This document shows, one piece after another, positions 10,703 to 23,293 of a stretch of 64,000 nt of DNA. The position numbers and the translations under genes are program-made. Origin of the DNA: Kingdonia uniflora (taxonomy: Eukaryota > Streptophyta > Magnoliopsida > Ranunculales > Circaeasteraceae); NCBI GenBank assembly GCA_014058105.1, contig JACGCM010002894.1:930001-994000 (forward strand), given 5' to 3'. Within the stretch, counting starts at the first letter, position 1. The number at the start of each line of letters is the position of its first letter. The notes beneath the pieces are model-generated. The model saw only the letters and a list, made by a program, of their open reading frames with translations, was not told the DNA's origin and did not search any database.

Positions 10703-12914
10703 TAATGGTGAAACATTGGATGATTTGTGAGTTATTGAAAAGGTTATGAGATCCTTAACAGGTCGCTTTGATTATGTTGTTGCTGCGATTGAAGAAGGCT
10801 GAGACCTTTCAGCCATGACGATTGAAGGGTTGATAAGTTAATTATTTCTCATGAACATAGGATAAATCAGAGGGATGCGGTTTCTGTCGAACGAGCTTTT
10901 CAAAGCAAGGTAAATTTGTCTGGGAACGGTACTTCCAGTGGTGAAAAGGATGATCATGAAAAGAATGGTAAGAGTACTACCTCCAATCATTATTCCGCCG
11001 TGAAGGACACGAACTCTAATCAGCAAGCTTCTGAAGATCGAAGGTATGATAAATCAAAAGTCCAGTATTTTCGGTATAAGAGATATGGGCATTACAAGTC
11101 AAATTGTCGAGTTAAATTTGCACCTAAGAATGTTGCACATGCAAACTCTGTTGATAATGGAGTTCAGGAGGATAAAACCTTGTTGTTAGCTTGCAATGTT
11201 TCAGAAGAAGAACATTTTGACAAGTGGTATTTGGATACCGGTGGCAGCAACCACATGTGCGAAAAGAAGGAGCTTTTTTATGTCTTAGATGAGTCCGTAC
11301 GTGGGGAAGCTAATTTCGGAAACAAAACGTAGGTTTCGATTATGGGTAAAGGTAAAGTTCTCATTTGATTGAAGGATGGTTCTCCAAAACATATCTCTGA
11401 TGTTTTTTATGTTCCTAGTTTACACTGGAATTTGGTAAGTATGGGTCAACTATCTAAAAAAGGTCTTAAGATTATCATCGATAATGGTGTTTGCATGATT
11501 GAGAACCGGAAAAATCAGCTTGTTTCTATCATAAAGATGACTAAAAATTGTATGTTTCCTTTACCATTACAAACTGAAATGGTATGTTCTTTTAGTGCTA
11601 TGGACACAAATTGGTTATGGCATTTTCGTTTTGGCATCTAAATTTTTGTGGATTACAGTTATTGGCGAATAAGGAAATGGTTTTTGGGTTACCATTGTTG
11701 GGATATTCTGATCGGGTTTGTGAAGGTTGTATTCTTGGTAAGCAACACCGAGATTCATTTCCGGTGGGACAGTCACGTAGAGCTACACAAACATTAGAGC
11801 TTGTGCACTCTGATATTTGCAGACCTATGAAGTCTATATCAAGTGGGGGTAACCGATATTTTCTTACTTTCATTGATGATTAGAGTAGAAAAACTTGGGT
11901 TTATCTTTTGAAACAAAAATCTGAGGCTTTTGATATGTTTAAAAGTTTCAAAGTCATGGTGAAAACACAAAGTGGTTATAGCTTGAATTCATTTCGGACG
12001 GCTAGAGGAGGTGAGTACACCTCGTTTGTTTTTGCCAATTTCTGTAAGAATCATGGAATCAAGCATCAACTCATAGCTGGTTATTCACCTCAAATGAACG
12101 GAATCGCTGAGAGGAAGAATAAAACGATTGTTGAAATGGCATGTAGCATGATGAAAGAAAAAACTTACCCAAAGTTTTTTGGGCAAAAGCCATTTCTTGT
12201 GTTGTTTATCTTTTAAACAGGTGTCCTACAAAAAGTATTCGTGATATGACTCTTGAGGAGGCATGGCGTGGCTACAAACCGAATGTTGAAGCCCTTTGAG
12301 TCTTTGGATGTGTTGCTTATGCCTATGTACCAGCCGAAAAATGCATAAAATTCGATGAAAAAAGTGAGAAGTGTATTTTCATTGGCTATAGTGATAGAAC
12401 TAAAGGTTATATACTTTTTAACCCGAGAATAAATAATATCATTGCCAACAGAGATGTTGAGCTTAGTGAAGTCGATTCTTTGGATTGGAAGATTGAAGAG
12501 AAGAAACAAATGGGGATTAGTATGGTTGAAGATTCGATTATTGGGGATACACAACCAAAAGCAACACCGCAAACTTTAGGCAATTTTACACCATTTCATT
12601 CCTCTTCAAATACTGCTACAGTACCACGCACTTCGACATGCATCCGTACTATGCCAACTCACTTACAAGACTGTGTTATAACCAATGATAATAATGTTTC
12701 CGATGTGGACCTTATCAATTTTGCATTTTTTGCAGATTGTGACCCTCTCCTCTTTAAGATGCAGTACAAGATAAAGGTTGGGTGTCGAGTTATGGATGAA
12801 GAAATTCATTCCATCGAGAAGAATGATACTTGGGAGTTAACTTCTCTTCCTGTGGGAAAGAAATCCATTGGCGTCAAATGGGTTTGTAAAACCAAGTATA
12901 AATCTGATGAAATC
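10703..12914 (+). pseudogene. Copia-1 gag C-terminus, protease, integrase, RT N-terminus
   Basis: Coding resumes right after the nested element with RSLTGRFDYVVAAIEE, a Gag segment. A knuckle at about 11070 reads YFRYKRYGHYKSNC and has lost its first cysteines. The protease motif WYLDTGGSNHMC follows at about 11227. The integrase zinc region and core (11641-12216) keep the HSDICRPMKS, FLTFIDD and GGEYTSFVFANFC segments. RT begins with WELTSLPVGKKSIGVKWVCK near 12830 and breaks off after IEK at 12914, where the MITE-like element starts. In-frame stops at about 11331, 11641, 11881 and 12298 disable it. Confidence 0.88.
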
Positions 12915-13284
12915 GAGAAACCAAACCAAACCGATCCGAACTAAACAAAATGGTTTGGTTTTGGGGCTTCGGTTTCGATTTTGGTTCCTAAATCAAGGAA
13001 CCGAAAGGATTCAGTTTTGGTTTTTCCATAATAGGAACCGACAAAAATTGAACTGAATCGAGAATAAACATTATTAGTAAACAAAACTCTAAATATAGCT
13101 TAACCCTTCATTACTCTATATATTTTTCATGTATTAAAATACCAAAATGTAGTATTATTAATTAAATGTTTGACTTAAACAATAAATTTACAAGTTTTAA
13201 TGGAATGCAAACTGAGAAACCAAACCAAACCGATCTATTTTTTAATTCAGTTTCAGTTTTGGTTCCTTCTATTTATTTCGGTTC
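12915..13284. mobile_element. GGTTC-rich MITE-like element, left part
   Basis: Copia-1 RT coding stops at 12914. The sequence turns into repeats of AACCAAACCGA and its complement GGTTTCGGTT. The right part is at 27687-27786, because the gypsy element 13285-27681 duplicated its GGTTC target. Together they make about 470 bp. The right end, TGCTCACCCCTA, resembles termini of plant hAT-type MITEs. The left terminus is degraded and I cannot find a clean target duplication. Confidence 0.6.
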
Positions 13285-13900
13285 TGTAATGGCCTAATTT
13301 TGTAAGCTCGAGATGGCTCAGAATTAGTGCTTACACCAATACTCTTGTGGCAAAAACTAATTTAAAATAAGAAATGACACATGTGATTTAGTGTGGAAAA
13401 CCTCTGAATAGGTAAAAAACCATAACCTCGAGTTGAGGGTTTTATTAATAGTGACTTTTATTGCTTGAAACTGATATCTTATTACAAGTGATCTCTCGAA
13501 CTTGAAATACTTGATTTTGTAAATAAGAAGTTTAGTGTTTTAAGAATCTTGAAAATATAGTTTTCTTCAATGATTTCTCGTGTATTTTTCTGGTCTTTGT
13601 CTATTCTGGAACTTTTTCTTTATATAGGCCCTCTCCACAGTTCTTTATCGTGCTGAAGCACGTTCTTCGAACAACGTGGTAAGTGGTGATTGACTAAGCA
13701 ACTGTTGAGTTCATGAGAGACAGGTGTCTTGGAGTTGTTCATATTTTTCTATTGAGCTTGACCCACGTTCTTCATCGGTTCGTGGCGTAGGTGTCAATGG
13801 TGATTGTTTATGTCACATGTGGAATGCGTGAGTATGATATGGAGGTAATTCAAACTAGAAATAGCTTGAATTGGTTTAGGTCGAGGGATAAGTCCCTACA
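13285..13900 (-). repeat. Tat-like gypsy 3' LTR
   Basis: 616 bp, equal in length to the right LTR. The sequences differ by scattered substitutions. Adjacent GGTTC target duplication on its left. Confidence 0.93.
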
Positions 13901-16779
13901 ATCGCCCCCTCGCAACTGAAGTCACGAGTTACTTTGGTTGAGAAAGAATTTGCGGGTATATAGATTTTGGAAGATTGAAAATGAAGGAAGTATTAATGTG
14001 GATGTGACTGTATGGAAAATGTATATTTTTTATAGGGGGATGTTTGTGCATTGAATGATGATGAGAATATTGACTTTCGTGACATTTGGGGTTTTGAGAG
14101 TTTCATCTGCTTTAAATGATGATACCTGGGAAACGTACCTGCACATTAAATGTTAGGGTTAAATAAATAGTACCTATACCGAGGACTGTGGCAAAGTACA
14201 TTGTTTGTTGCAAAAATCTCTGAAAGTCTTATTGATGATGGTGAAGACCCGGAGAATGGTTCACGATGAAAAAAATTCTTTTGAAATCCAAAAGTTGAAT
14301 TTGAGATATTTTGGAGATCAGTCCTTAGAGATGCCTACCCCCGTTCCCGTTCCACCGACGTATCAAGGTATGTCGGAAAAAGAAGCGGCTAAAGCTAAGG
14401 AAGATTTTTACTGTATGCAGAGATTTCATCACGTTGTCTTAACAGGCGAGCAACGTTGGAGTTGTCTTCACATCCTTATAGAAGATAAGGTTGAGGAGAC
14501 AGATGTGGGGGTTGGCGTAACTGTGGGGCAGTTGCACCGATGTCTTATGTAGGATTACATTTTAAGGTCAGACCCTCTTCGTCTCTACCAACTCTGTGGA
14601 GGTGGTGGTTATAGAGGAGGCGACGGTGGCAGTGGAGAATGGAGACAGAGAATGGAAGTCTGCTTTTGCACCCCCATCGCTTCTTGGCTCAAAAAAGACC
14701 TTCTGTTTGAAGAGTTGGTTCAAGGACTGAGTCTTCTACTTTTATGTCCAGACTTCCTCCAAACCCAGTTTTTGGTTAGTGTAAGATGGTGCGAAGGGAA
14801 AAGGACATCTGGTGACTTCCAATGCCTACTTTGCTTTAGAAGATTCTTTGAGTGAAATATCATTGAATTTAGATGAACTAAAAGATTTGTTGTTTCAGAG
14901 TACCTGAAAGACTTGCTATTTATAAAATACTTAATTTTGGAGTACTTGAAAGACTTGTTATCTGTAAAGTACCTGAAAGATTTGTTATCTCTAAAGTTCC
15001 TGTAATTTATATTCGAGCTTAATTAAATTTGTTATCCAAACTCTGTGTTGATATATATATATAATAACTCCTGAAATAGAGCTATGAGTAATTCGATGAT
15101 TTACGAATAAATGATGAAATGTAATGTATGAGATTAGAACTTCAAAATCAGTTATAGTAATCGAGCTGTAAAAATATGTTTGTAACATGAAATATGTGTA
15201 AAGATTTATTTTCGAACTGAGTGACTGAGAATTATTAGTGGAGATGACTTTAGGAGATTTTAAATATACAGGAATTGGAAATTCAAGTTTACGAAGATCG
15301 ATCCGAAATATTGGATTTCGAAAGAATAAGCTTGATATGGAATAAACCGAATTCATCGAGGTTAATGGAAATAGATAAGTTCAAATAATTTTTCTCTGGA
15401 TATTAGGGTTTTCTGTTTTGAAAGAGCATAATAGAATCACAAATTGTGGGGGATCTGGAAAATACTGCCTAAACTTGGAGGAAATGAGCCTTTAAGCAGG
15501 TGGAAAAATTAGAAATGGTGTGGACTCGATTTGAGAGAATTTATAATACCGCTGAGGAACGGTTGACGATAAAGATAGCTAAAGTGCAGGAGCATATTTT
15601 TGGCTTGTTGGACTATGATGCTGAACTGCTAGTGACCTAGTGTTAGTTTGACGGTTTATATTAGATGGGTAGGGAACTTGAGTACGGACGTCGCTTCTGC
15701 GAAGATCTATTCCGGGAAGTGATTGTGGTACCTTGGGCTTGAAAATAGGTTATAAGACTAATTGTTGAAGAAGAGATTGAGTTGGAAGATGTGAGGATTG
15801 TTGGAGGCGAACTAAACAGGTGTGGCTCCCTAGGGAATCAGGGATATTTCAGGTGTAATTATATATAAGGGAGTGAAGTGTATGAGTTCAAATAATTATC
15901 AAGGAAATGTAATGAAAATGAAGTTTGAATTTGTCCTCTATTTTTGTAAATGTTGTTTGTGACTGTTGTGAAAAATAAATTTGAATATTTTTGAAATGTT
16001 GAAAGCTTTGGAAATGATGTCAACACTTTTATAACTATAAGAAGCAAAAGATAGAAAAAGTCAGTAGCTTTTGATTTTATCTCTGGTGCAAAAGTATGGA
16101 AAGTTTGATTGCGTGTAAGTATTGAGTCATCATGAGTATGGGGAGGTCAGAGGGAGATTTGGAAAAGAGAGATAAAAATATATTAAAATATAGGGCAAGG
16201 GACAATGATGTTTTACCAAAAAGGTGCAAGACGTCTGACATTGATTGTGGAAGGGATGCCTCAGTTCCAAAGCTGAGGATTGCTCGTGTGAGGCCCAATA
16301 ACTCCTAGCAGTTAGAGAGAGAAAATATAAATAATGCTTTATCTTCATTATTCAAATGTTTATCAACTTCAGAAAACTTGAAGTCCAGTGAAAGAAGAAA
16401 GAGAAAAAATAACAGAGAATCTCGTAGGAAATTAATCAAAAGTGATCAATAATCAAAGCGAAAGAGAGTTGCAGAGACTGAGTCACGAAGGTGGTTATAT
16501 AGCAGCATTGCAAGGGAAGGATTTGGCGCTGCGTCAAATTCACATTCCGATATAAAAGGTTAGTAGAGGATTTGTAATACTATGAATGTGTTTATCTTGA
16601 AAATTCTTTTTTGTGGTATGCAAAATCTAAAAATTACTATTTATAGCAATCTATAAAAATCTGCTTGATATATTCAAAAAATGAGATATGAACGATATAT
16701 GCATGTATATGTTAAAAAATAATGACGGAATACCTGGACCTGTATGTAGGTCGAGCGTAAAGAGTTTTGCTTAAGATCA
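13901..16779. other. Tat-like gypsy 3' region, no clear gene
   Basis: The purine tract (minus strand) lies at about 13901-13914. A 115-codon plus-strand frame at 14205-14552 has a PTPVPVPPTYQGMSEKEAAK segment that I do not recognise. The rest is AT-rich with short frames, including a (TA)n run near 15052. It may contain 5' exons of the antisense ORF. Confidence 0.45.
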
Positions 16780-19700
16780 AGCCTCATATGTAGTGTTGTA
16801 GTTGATATGGAGACTTCTCATGTTAATATGGTGTCGACCTTTGGTCGATCGGTGGAGTATGAAAATGTAGTATCTGATAAGGAATAAGAAGTAGGGGTTG
16901 TTCAATTTCCAGATTTCCCTGGAAAATTGGTATCTTATCCTTTGAATTATGATGTGTTTAGAGAGTTTTGCAAAGCCAAAGCTTCTGTAGGGGGAAGATA
17001 GAATAATTTTGTGGAACATGCCGGTAGGCAGTTTAGAAGTTGTATTATAGGATCTGGAGAGGAACATTTCTTTTTATTGGCTAATTTGGAGAAGGAGAGA
17101 GTAGATAGGGATTTGGACAAATCAATCTCCTTAGAGTATTATGATAGAAATGTCTAGGGCGACCTAAAAGAGGGTTTTCTTTGTTACCTATCTTAATTGA
17201 AGTACGAGATGTGTCTACCCCTTAGCAACCTGGCAAAATGGATTATGAACACCATTGGGGAATGTCCTGTTCAGTTGAACGGGAACATGCGGGAAGCAAT
17301 AAATGTTTATAAATTTTTAAACAAGTTGTGGGAAGAGGATGAGGTTGAGAGGAGAATATCTCATAAAGATGACTTGCAGTTTTATGGTGTAAAAAACTAT
17401 TCTGCAAGTGGAGGGGTGCACTTTTTTGTGAGTGCGACCCGACCTCTTTTCTTTGATCTGAATTTAGCAGGTTGAATGTAGAATGATAATATAATATGTG
17501 TGAGGGGGATTGCCTTCAGAGAGATGATGAAGAACCTATGGAACTTCTGTGTAGAACTGTAAAACAAAGTAAGTATAACAATGTATGATGTATAATATTG
17601 AAATATTGAAAATATATGTGCTTTGTTGGTGGTAGTGAGTTTGTTGTTTGATAGGTTCTAAATCGAACGTGATAAGAAAGGAGTCCTTGCTAAATATTGT
17701 TGCTCAGGAAGGGATTGAGCTCGAGGCAGTTTTGAAAGAACTTGGTTTCAGCAGGAAGAAACATGCTAACAACTAGTCTGAGAAAGTTCAAAAGTCTCTG
17801 ACAACGAGGCTAATGACGGGTGTTGGTGGTAATAAGAAGAGGGGAGCTGATGAAGAGAGACGAGTAGTCTTGCCCAAGGCCTCGGGAGTGGACTTCGCGG
17901 ATGTGCCAGAGTCTACTACATCAAGTATGTTGGCTCAGGCGTTCCCAAAGAAGAGGATGTTGAGGCGTGGCTCGACCTCCGGTACCACGGGGGGTGGTAA
18001 GATCGAGGGAGAGACGAAGAAGAGAAGGGTAGATCCTTCTTTTGATATGATTGGGGCGCAGGTCGCAGAGAATCGACCTTATATCGAAGACGAGCTGAAA
18101 AAGGTCGAGGAATAGGCGAGGCTTACAGCTCGCAATGGTGAGGATGAGATGAACAAAATGGTAAGTTCATTGGTTTGAATATATGATGAATTTTGTATGG
18201 TGATTCGAGCTAACACTGAGGTCGATATTGTTTTGTTTTAGTAGGCTAGCTGCTCGTTTGATGAAGGGGATCTGCCTCGGAGTGGAGGAAGAGAAAGCTG
18301 ACCTTAAGAAGGGGAAGGCTGAGCTTGAGAAGAAGGTAGCTCGACTGAAAGCTGACTTGGCTAAGGGGGGAAGCAACTAGAGGCCCTGAAGGCTTCTCAA
18401 GAGGTAGAGATTAGAGAGCTGATAGTGGAGGTGAGAAAGAATGTGGGGGAGATGGTAATCCAGCGTGATAGACTTGGGTGCCACATCCTAAAGATAGGGT
18501 ATTTCAAAATTAAGGTAAACGACATTATGGCATACACCTTTGTTGAGGAGGAGGAAGATTATGAGGCAAAAGATGTTACTGTTAGAGTAATGGACGGGTT
18601 AGATGGTATATATCCCCAAATAGTATGAGACAACCAAAGGGATAACAATGAGCGTCCATGCGAAGGAAACGAGAAGGTAGAGTAGAATGTTGATTCTATG
18701 ATTGTATGATTATGAATGGTTTGGAATGTTGTAATCTAATAGAATATTATTTGCTGGATGGACTTCTGTAGGCTAAGATGTTGTTGTAAACCTTGTTGTA
18801 TGAACTTGAGGAAATGCGTCTAAGAATAAAAGACTTAGAGAATGAGCTTGTTATAAGGAAAAAGATGCCTCAGCGTCCCTGTTGTCTTCGTAAGCGGGGC
18901 TACAGGTTAGAAATAAGCAAGAAATATTTAACTTGTATGCTTCATTGCTTTTGAGTTTCAAAGTAAAAAAATTTGGAGTGTAGAGACAGACTAGAAACTT
19001 GTTAATAGTTTAGGGGTAATGACACTTAATTGTGTACAAGAAATATCAAAGTACTGAAAAAGTTAAAATACAGAGAATGTGTACCTTGAAATTGGGAGTA
19101 TATGTTATTGTTCATCAAATTGAGATCATACTTCGACCTTAAGTTTAGAAGTAGTTTCACACAGTAGATGTCAAAAGATAGAAATTTTGTTAGAAATAAG
19201 TTGTATGCATTGAGTGAGTGTTTTGAATTAAACTTGATATTTTGTATCTGTGATGTGTAGGTCGAATTGGAGTCAGCTCACTTGAGTGAAGAAGTGACAC
19301 GCCAATGTAACCAAGAATTTGCGGCGGAGTTTAATAGAATAATAGAGGAAAATGAAGATTGGGAAGATCAACATGTAAATGTACATTTCAAGTTCGTTGA
19401 GGCAACTCAAACTTCTGATGACATCACTCGAAAGATTGAGGACAAGGATGTTGAAATTAGTAAAGGGCAAAAGGAGCTCAAGGAGACGAAGGAAAATGCT
19501 GCGAAACTCAAAAGCCATAATGAGGCACTGATGGTAAAGAGTAAGGATGCTGACATGGCTCGATACTGTATACATGTTTTCAAAGATTCAGAGGAATGGT
19601 TAAGTTGTTTCGTGGCCAGTCTGAATGACCAAATGATCAGCAAAACGAATGAATAGGGGCAGACTCGAGCTGATCTTGAGAGTACCAGAAGTGAACTGAA

Positions 19701-20541
19701 GCAATTGAAGAAGAAAATGGTTAAGAAAGATAACGATCTAAAGAGAGCTCGAGATGACCTATCTAACTATGAAGTTGTGGTTGAGCAGTTGACTACAGCT
19801 TTACCCGCTAAAGATATGGAGTTTCGGTTGGTGCAAAGGAAGTGTGATGAGTTGAATTAAAGGGTGGCATAATTGAAGACTGATTTGGCTCAGGCCAATT
19901 CGCGTGCCAGAAACACCGAGGCTAGAGAGCACTCGAGGAAGAATAAAGGTGGCGTCAAGGTCTCCTTTATTCAAGGGGATGTAGTTAGCCTATCAACTCG
20001 AATAAGAGAGCTAGAGGGAAATGTAGCTCGAACTCAAGGTCATGTACAAAAAGGAAATGAGCGGTTAAGGGAGTGCCAAAGTAAGTTGGACGTTGCTTTT
20101 GCCAGGGAACAATAGTTGGAACAAGTTATCAGAGGTAAAAAGATAATGATAAAGAAAAAAGATTAGTTATTAAATAAATCTCCGGCTGGGGAAGATTTAA
20201 ATAGGGAGCTTGTGGAGCTTCATGCTCAGGTGGTAGAATTGAGGACGATTAACAAGGCTGAATTAGCTAAAGCTGATAAAAAGGCGTGGGAGAACATCGA
20301 ATTTATATCTCGCATAGATAGTCAAATGAAATGGCAAGAAGCACGGTATAAGAGGCTAAAAGAGTACCTTCAAATGGCAAGATATAATTTTTTTAAGATG
20401 GTTGTGCCGCAGGCATCGAACTTAGAGATGTTAATGGCAGTAATTGCTTATTTTGTTGAGGAAATTAAAAGGCTCGAGTTAGAGAGGAATACCTTGTACG
20501 ACTATTTGTTTGTAGATGATGCATCTGTAGAGCTGAAGTAG
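16780..20541 (+). pseudogene. Multi-exon coiled-coil antisense ORF (aORF), copy 2
   Basis: These are plus-strand fragments inside the minus-strand gypsy element. The first conserved block (17197-17475) has LPLSNLAKWIMNTIGECPV, then FYGVKN and RPLFFDLNLAG. A lysine/arginine-rich block follows at 17813-18115. Coiled-coil blocks rich in Glu and Lys lie at 18260-18380, 19267-19656 and 19873-20115. The C-terminal block is 20212-20541, with FVEEIKRLELERNTLYDY. GT and AG splice-like sites separate the blocks, for example 17569/17654, 18161/18241 and an acceptor at 19260. Stops also interrupt exons (18113, 19654, 20113). The block order equals that in copy 1. The product is unknown; coiled coils suggest a structural or self-associating protein. 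The first block loosely resembles the plant transposon-protein family annotated as 'putative gypsy type transposon', which I cannot confirm. Confidence 0.55.
17569..17654 (+). other. Putative intron in copy-2 antisense ORF
   Basis: GTAAGT donor after AAACAAA and TTGTTGTTTGATAG acceptor, 86 bp. It is located as in copy 1 (1865-1942). Confidence 0.5.
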
Positions 20542-20691
20542 TTTGAGGAAACTGTATGAACTCCATGGAAAAAGAGTTAGGTTCTTGACCTACTGTAGAT
20601 GAAAGCGTGGCTGACCTCTCAACAACAGAAAATAATTCTTTGTAGTTGTTGTAAATGTAACCAGAAAAAGTATCTGTCGCAGATATATTGG

Positions 20692-21140
20692 GAGATGAAA
20701 ACTAGTTTTACCTTTGATTTATCTTATGTCTGGTAGAGTTTTTTGATTAAAAACTAGTATTACCTTCATTTTAATCGTAGAGTATGAACGTTACAACCAT
20801 ATTTAGGGAGATGAAAACTAGTTTTACCTTTGCTTTATCTTATGTATGGTAGAGTTCTTTGATTAAAAACTAGTATTACCTTTGTTTTAATCGCAGAGTA
20901 TAATTGTCGCAGAAGAGATGAAAACTAGTTTTACCTTTGGTTTATCTTATGTCTGGTAGAGTTCTTTGATTGAAAACTAGTATTACTTTTGTTTTAATCG
21001 TAGAGTATAATTGTCGTAACCAAATTGAGAGAGATGAAAACTAGTTTTACCTTTGCTTTATCTTATGTCCGGTAGAGTTCTTTGATTGAAAACTAGTATT
21101 ACCTTTGTTTTAATCGCAGAGTATGTATAAAGTCGATCAA
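20692..21140. repeat. Minisatellite, about four units of 106-117 bp
   Basis: Units begin GAGATGAAAACTAGTTTTAC at about 20692, 20808, 20914 and 21031. Each contains a second AACTAGTATTACC box. A partial unit follows to about 21210. It lies just past the integrase stop of the Tat-like element. Confidence 0.9.
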
Positions 21141-21353
21141 AGCTAGTATTATCTTTGCTTTAACCAGAATAGAGGTCGATTGAAAGCAAGTATTACCTTT
21201 GTTTTAATCTATATATTATCTACGAAGTAGAGAGTTGTGTGGGAAAAAACTTAGAAGTTTTCATTGAATAAAATATGATATATATTGGATGGAGATGAAA
21301 ATCTTACTTTTGGAATGGAAAAAGTGAGAATTTGAAATAGAGCAGTGAAGGAC

Positions 21354-23212
21354 TTAACGACAGTACCATTTCAATTGCCTAGTATTCCAAAGATTTAAGA
21401 TATGAGCTCCCTCTTCAGTTATGAGGTAATATGATCCCAGGCCAGTGAGACCAATGATAAGGAATGGACCTTCCCAATTTTCTACAAGTTTTCCGGTATG
21501 TGGCTCTTTTATGTGTTGAGGGATTTATCTGAGGATGAGATCCTCAATTTGGAAATACAGCTTCTGACTCATATGTTGTACGAACTGGCTAACATATGGT
21601 AATATCGACCTAGGTTGGCAATAACACGTTCCCTAGTCTTATCAATCAAATTGAGGTTGTAAGCCAATTCAAACTCATTTTCTTTGTCAGTTAGCTTATG
21701 ATCTCTGACTGGATGATGGTATTCTGTTGGAATGATGGTTTTGGTCCCATAGGAAAGGAGGAATGGGGTGCAGTTGGATGATTGATATGGAGTGGTCTGA
21801 TATGCCCATAAGGCACGAGGAAGCTCTCATACCCAGTTTCCTTTTTTATGTGAGTGAAGCCTTTTCTTGAGTCCATCTACGATGGCTTTGTTGGTGAATT
21901 CAGCTTGGCCATTTCCTTGAGAGTAGTAGAGATTGGATGGTGAGTGGATGATATTGTGTTTGTTGAGGAAAACTATGACTTTTTCTCTAACAAATTGTGG
22001 CCCATTATCGATACGAATTAGGTGGGGGCATCCAAACCGAGTAATGATGTGTTCCCAGATAGAAAAGATGACATCTTCTTCTCTGGTTCGACAAAGTGGA
22101 ACTGCTTCTACCCATTTTGTAAAATAATCTATAGCTAAAAGTAGGCATCGACGGTTACCTGGAGAATTAGGAAATTTACTGACAAGATAGAATGCCTATC
22201 TTTTGAATGGCCTGAATACCTTGTTTGCATGTAGTTCGAGCTCAGGGGCATAAATCATTTTTCCATGTCGTTGACATGTATTGGATTTGCGTGAGTACTC
22301 TTCTGCTTGCTTGCGCATGCCTTTCCAGAATACTCCTTGTGTAATTTCTCTGTGTACGAGTAATCAACCTGCAGCATGAGAGCCACAAGTTCCTTCATGT
22401 AAATCTCTGAGTATCTCGTCTGATTTCTTTCTTGAGAGGTACTTGAGGTAAGGTCCCGTGGCTGAATGGTGATATAAGAAACTATTTTGATTTGTGCAGC
22501 GCTTTGAGTTATCGATAAGCTATCGACACTCTTTTGGATCTGCTGAAAGAAGTCCTTAGTATTCGTTGTCGATACCAAGGTAGGCAAGGAAGGGCTTCGC
22601 CAATCCTCGTCTTCCCCTTTATCGCCCCCAGTGTTGATTGTGCATACAGAAATATGATAAATGTTGAGGGTAAATATTACTTCGATCTGGAGATATCGAG
22701 ATTCTATTCCCAAGACCCCCGGCTAAATAAGCCAAGGAATCGACGTGTCTATTTTTACCTCGAGGAAGATAATTGTGAGTTGCTTGCGCAAACTTGCTCA
22801 TCCTATCTACAACAAGGGATACGTATTTGATTATCTTGCCATTCATCTTGTATTGCTTAGAGTAATGGTGGATGATTAGTTGTAAATTTGTGTAAATTGA
22901 GAGTTCTGGGACGCTGAGCTCAAGTACGAGGTCGAGCCATTGAATGAGAGCTTCGTATTCAGTGACATTGTTGGAGGCTTCAAAATTTTGGCGGATTAAT
23001 TTCTAAATTCTATCGTTGGAAGGGGTAATCAATACGATTCCTATTCCTGACCCTGCGGGTCCTGTTGATTTATCTATAAGAAGTCTCCACCCTTTCCTTG
23101 TAATCTCTTCAGCTTGCTCGTTAAATGATTTGGTGGGTGAATCTTCTGTAATTTCCTCTGCAAGGTCAGGATCGTGCTTCTCCCACTCGGGATCTTCCAC
23201 TAGAAAATTCAT
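21354..23212 (-). pseudogene. Tat-like gypsy second RNase H and integrase
   Basis: A segment at 23003-23212 reads WRLLIDKSTGPAGSGIGIVL, the start of the extra RNase H-like domain found after the first RNase H in Tat elements. It is followed by broken pieces at 22255-22846. Integrase core remnants follow at about 21690-22250. The integrase C-terminus is clear at 21354-21480, with WEGPFLIIGLTGLGSYYLI and a final LKWYCR before a TAA at 21354. Frameshifts and stops separate all parts. Confidence 0.75.
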
Positions 23213-23293
23213 GAGAAAATTGGTGATGGCTTGACTCTTTTTAGAATGATGTTAATCAAACTTGGTATCATGTTCTCCCAAACTGACTGACCA

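Noticed and set aside
12915..13284. Clean 8-bp hAT target duplication for the GGTTC-rich element
   Set aside because: ATCGAGAA against GTTGAAAA matches at only five of eight positions and would shift the Copia-1 frame.
20692..21210. Tandem array as a centromeric satellite
   Set aside because: Only about four units, confined to the 3' region of one gypsy element.
22534..22830. 98-codon plus-strand frame
   Set aside because: Shadow of the minus-strand RNase H/integrase region of the Tat-like element.
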